Assembly: GCA_903835145.1 (NCBI GenBank)
Contig: CAILMA010000012.1
Span: forward strand, 1-6,882
Direction: 5' to 3'
DNA from: an uncultured Bacteroidota bacterium
Lineage (GTDB): Bacteria > Bacteroidota > Bacteroidia > Chitinophagales > Chitinophagaceae
Length of the DNA: 6,882 nt
Under the pieces are notes generated by a model. That model was not told the origin of the DNA, made no database searches, and saw only the letters and a program-made list of their open reading frames with translations. The position numbers were made by a program, and so were the translations under genes. Below, one piece after another: positions 6,352-6,882 of this stretch (positions are counted from its first letter, which is position 1; every line of letters begins with the position of its first letter).

Positions 6352-6882
6352 TTATTTGATTTGATCAAGGGCTATATTGAGCTGTAGCACATTTACTTTT
6401 TCCGGGCCAAGGATGCCCAATAGCGGTTTTTCTATGTTTGCAGCTACTATCTGAGCCACTTTTTCTTCTGGGAGGTGCCGTGCAGCTGCCACGCGTTTCA
6501 CCTGCACTTTTGCACCCTGTACGCTCACATCGGGGTCAAGTCCGCTCCCACTTGCCGTTACAAGGTCCGATGGTATGTCGGCCTTGCTTATTCCCGGGTT
6601 GTGGACCATAAACGTATCAATACGTTTCTGCACATCGGCGAGATATTCAGGGTTATTTGGCCCCTTGTTGCTGCCGCCTGAGCCTGAAGCATTGTAATCA
6701 ACTGCCGACGGGCGTGGCCAGAAGTATTTATCGGCTGTGAACTTTTGTGCAATGTTAGCATAGTAACTTTTGCCCCCTGCGGTTACCAGAAAGCCGTTTC
6801 CCTTGTTTGGAGAAAACTGTGCCACACCCCACACTATAATGGGATAAACAACTGAGAATGCCACTATACAGATCAACGTAAG
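6352..6882 (-). CDS. kdpC: Potassium-transporting ATPase subunit C, KdpC (5' end outside window)
   Basis: KdpC is the small subunit of the KdpFABC K+ pump. It is anchored by one N-terminal helix with a periplasmic domain, and it stabilises the complex and assists K+ affinity. The visible 176 residues begin LTLICIVAFSVVYPIIVWG, the anchor helix, already under way at the window edge. An in-frame TTG at 6876 is not a credible start; the true start is probably 10-15 codons upstream. Family motifs: WPRPSAVDYNASGSGGSN (55-72, counting from the edge), GPNNPEY (74-80) and DLVTASGSGLDP (106-117). The C-terminal region is VNVLQLNIALDQIK. Length and motifs match a complete KdpC apart from the clipped start. 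kdpA and kdpB are expected just upstream. The TAA at 6354-6352 is followed after 31 bases by the porin gene. Confidence 0.95.
   Translation of the reverse strand, partial: LTLICIVAFSVVYPIIVWGVAQFSPNKGNGFLVTAGGKSYYANIAQKFTADKYFWPRPSAVDYNASGSGGSNKGPNNPEYLADVQKRIDTFMVHNPGISKADIPSDLVTASGSGLDPDVSVQGAKVQVKRVAAARHLPEEKVAQIVAANIEKPLLGILGPEKVNVLQLNIALDQIK

Noticed and set aside
6361..6368. TTGATCAA palindrome at the 3' end of kdpC
   Set aside because: It is an 8-bp palindrome inside the coding sequence of the last KdpC residues, and chance is sufficient.
6874..6876. TTG at 6876 as the kdpC start
   Set aside because: The anchor helix is already open upstream to the window edge, so the gene is simply cut by the window.

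Overview
The window reads as part of a potassium-uptake and potassium-sensing locus from a member of the Bacteroidota. The lineage call is an inference. It rests on the family-typical protein sequences, starts without Shine-Dalgarno sequences, an OmpL-like outer-membrane porin next to kdpC, and a KdpD split into separate proteins. I cannot assign a genus. All five recognisable genes lie on the minus strand, so transcription runs from high to low coordinates.

Layout in transcription order: (1) 6882-6352, kdpC, the C subunit of the KdpFABC K+ pump, with its first codons outside the window; (2) 6320-4899, a 473-residue secreted beta-barrel porin, 31 bases after kdpC; (3) 4898-4777, the only sizeable gap between genes, holding a GC-rich hairpin with a T4 tail (probable terminator or attenuator) and a 12-bp perfect palindrome just ahead of the next gene; (4) 4776-2845, kup, a K+ symporter of the KUP/HAK/KT family; (5) 2843-1707, a stand-alone KdpD sensory module (KdpD ATP-binding domain plus USP domain, no membrane segments and no kinase), one base after kup; (6) 1707-115, a membrane histidine kinase (TM-periplasmic domain-TM-HAMP-PAS-HisKA-HATPase_c), overlapping kdpD by one base; (7) 114-1, flanking DNA with no assignable gene.

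Together the genes suggest an envelope-spanning K+ system: a porin for outer-membrane passage, a high-affinity ATP-driven pump and a symporter for the inner membrane, and a two-protein sensor expected to control them. No kdpE-like response regulator is visible here; it may lie upstream with kdpA and kdpB, or elsewhere.

The clearest anomaly is the 3' end of the histidine kinase. It stops immediately after the G2 box (GTGLGL), about 35 residues short of the normal end of an HATPase_c domain, and none of the three downstream frames restores the missing part. The remaining points of interest are the placement of kup inside the kdp cluster, the terminator-like hairpin that may divide the cluster into two transcription units, and the split KdpD. 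I see no RNA gene, CRISPR array, insertion sequence or transposase.
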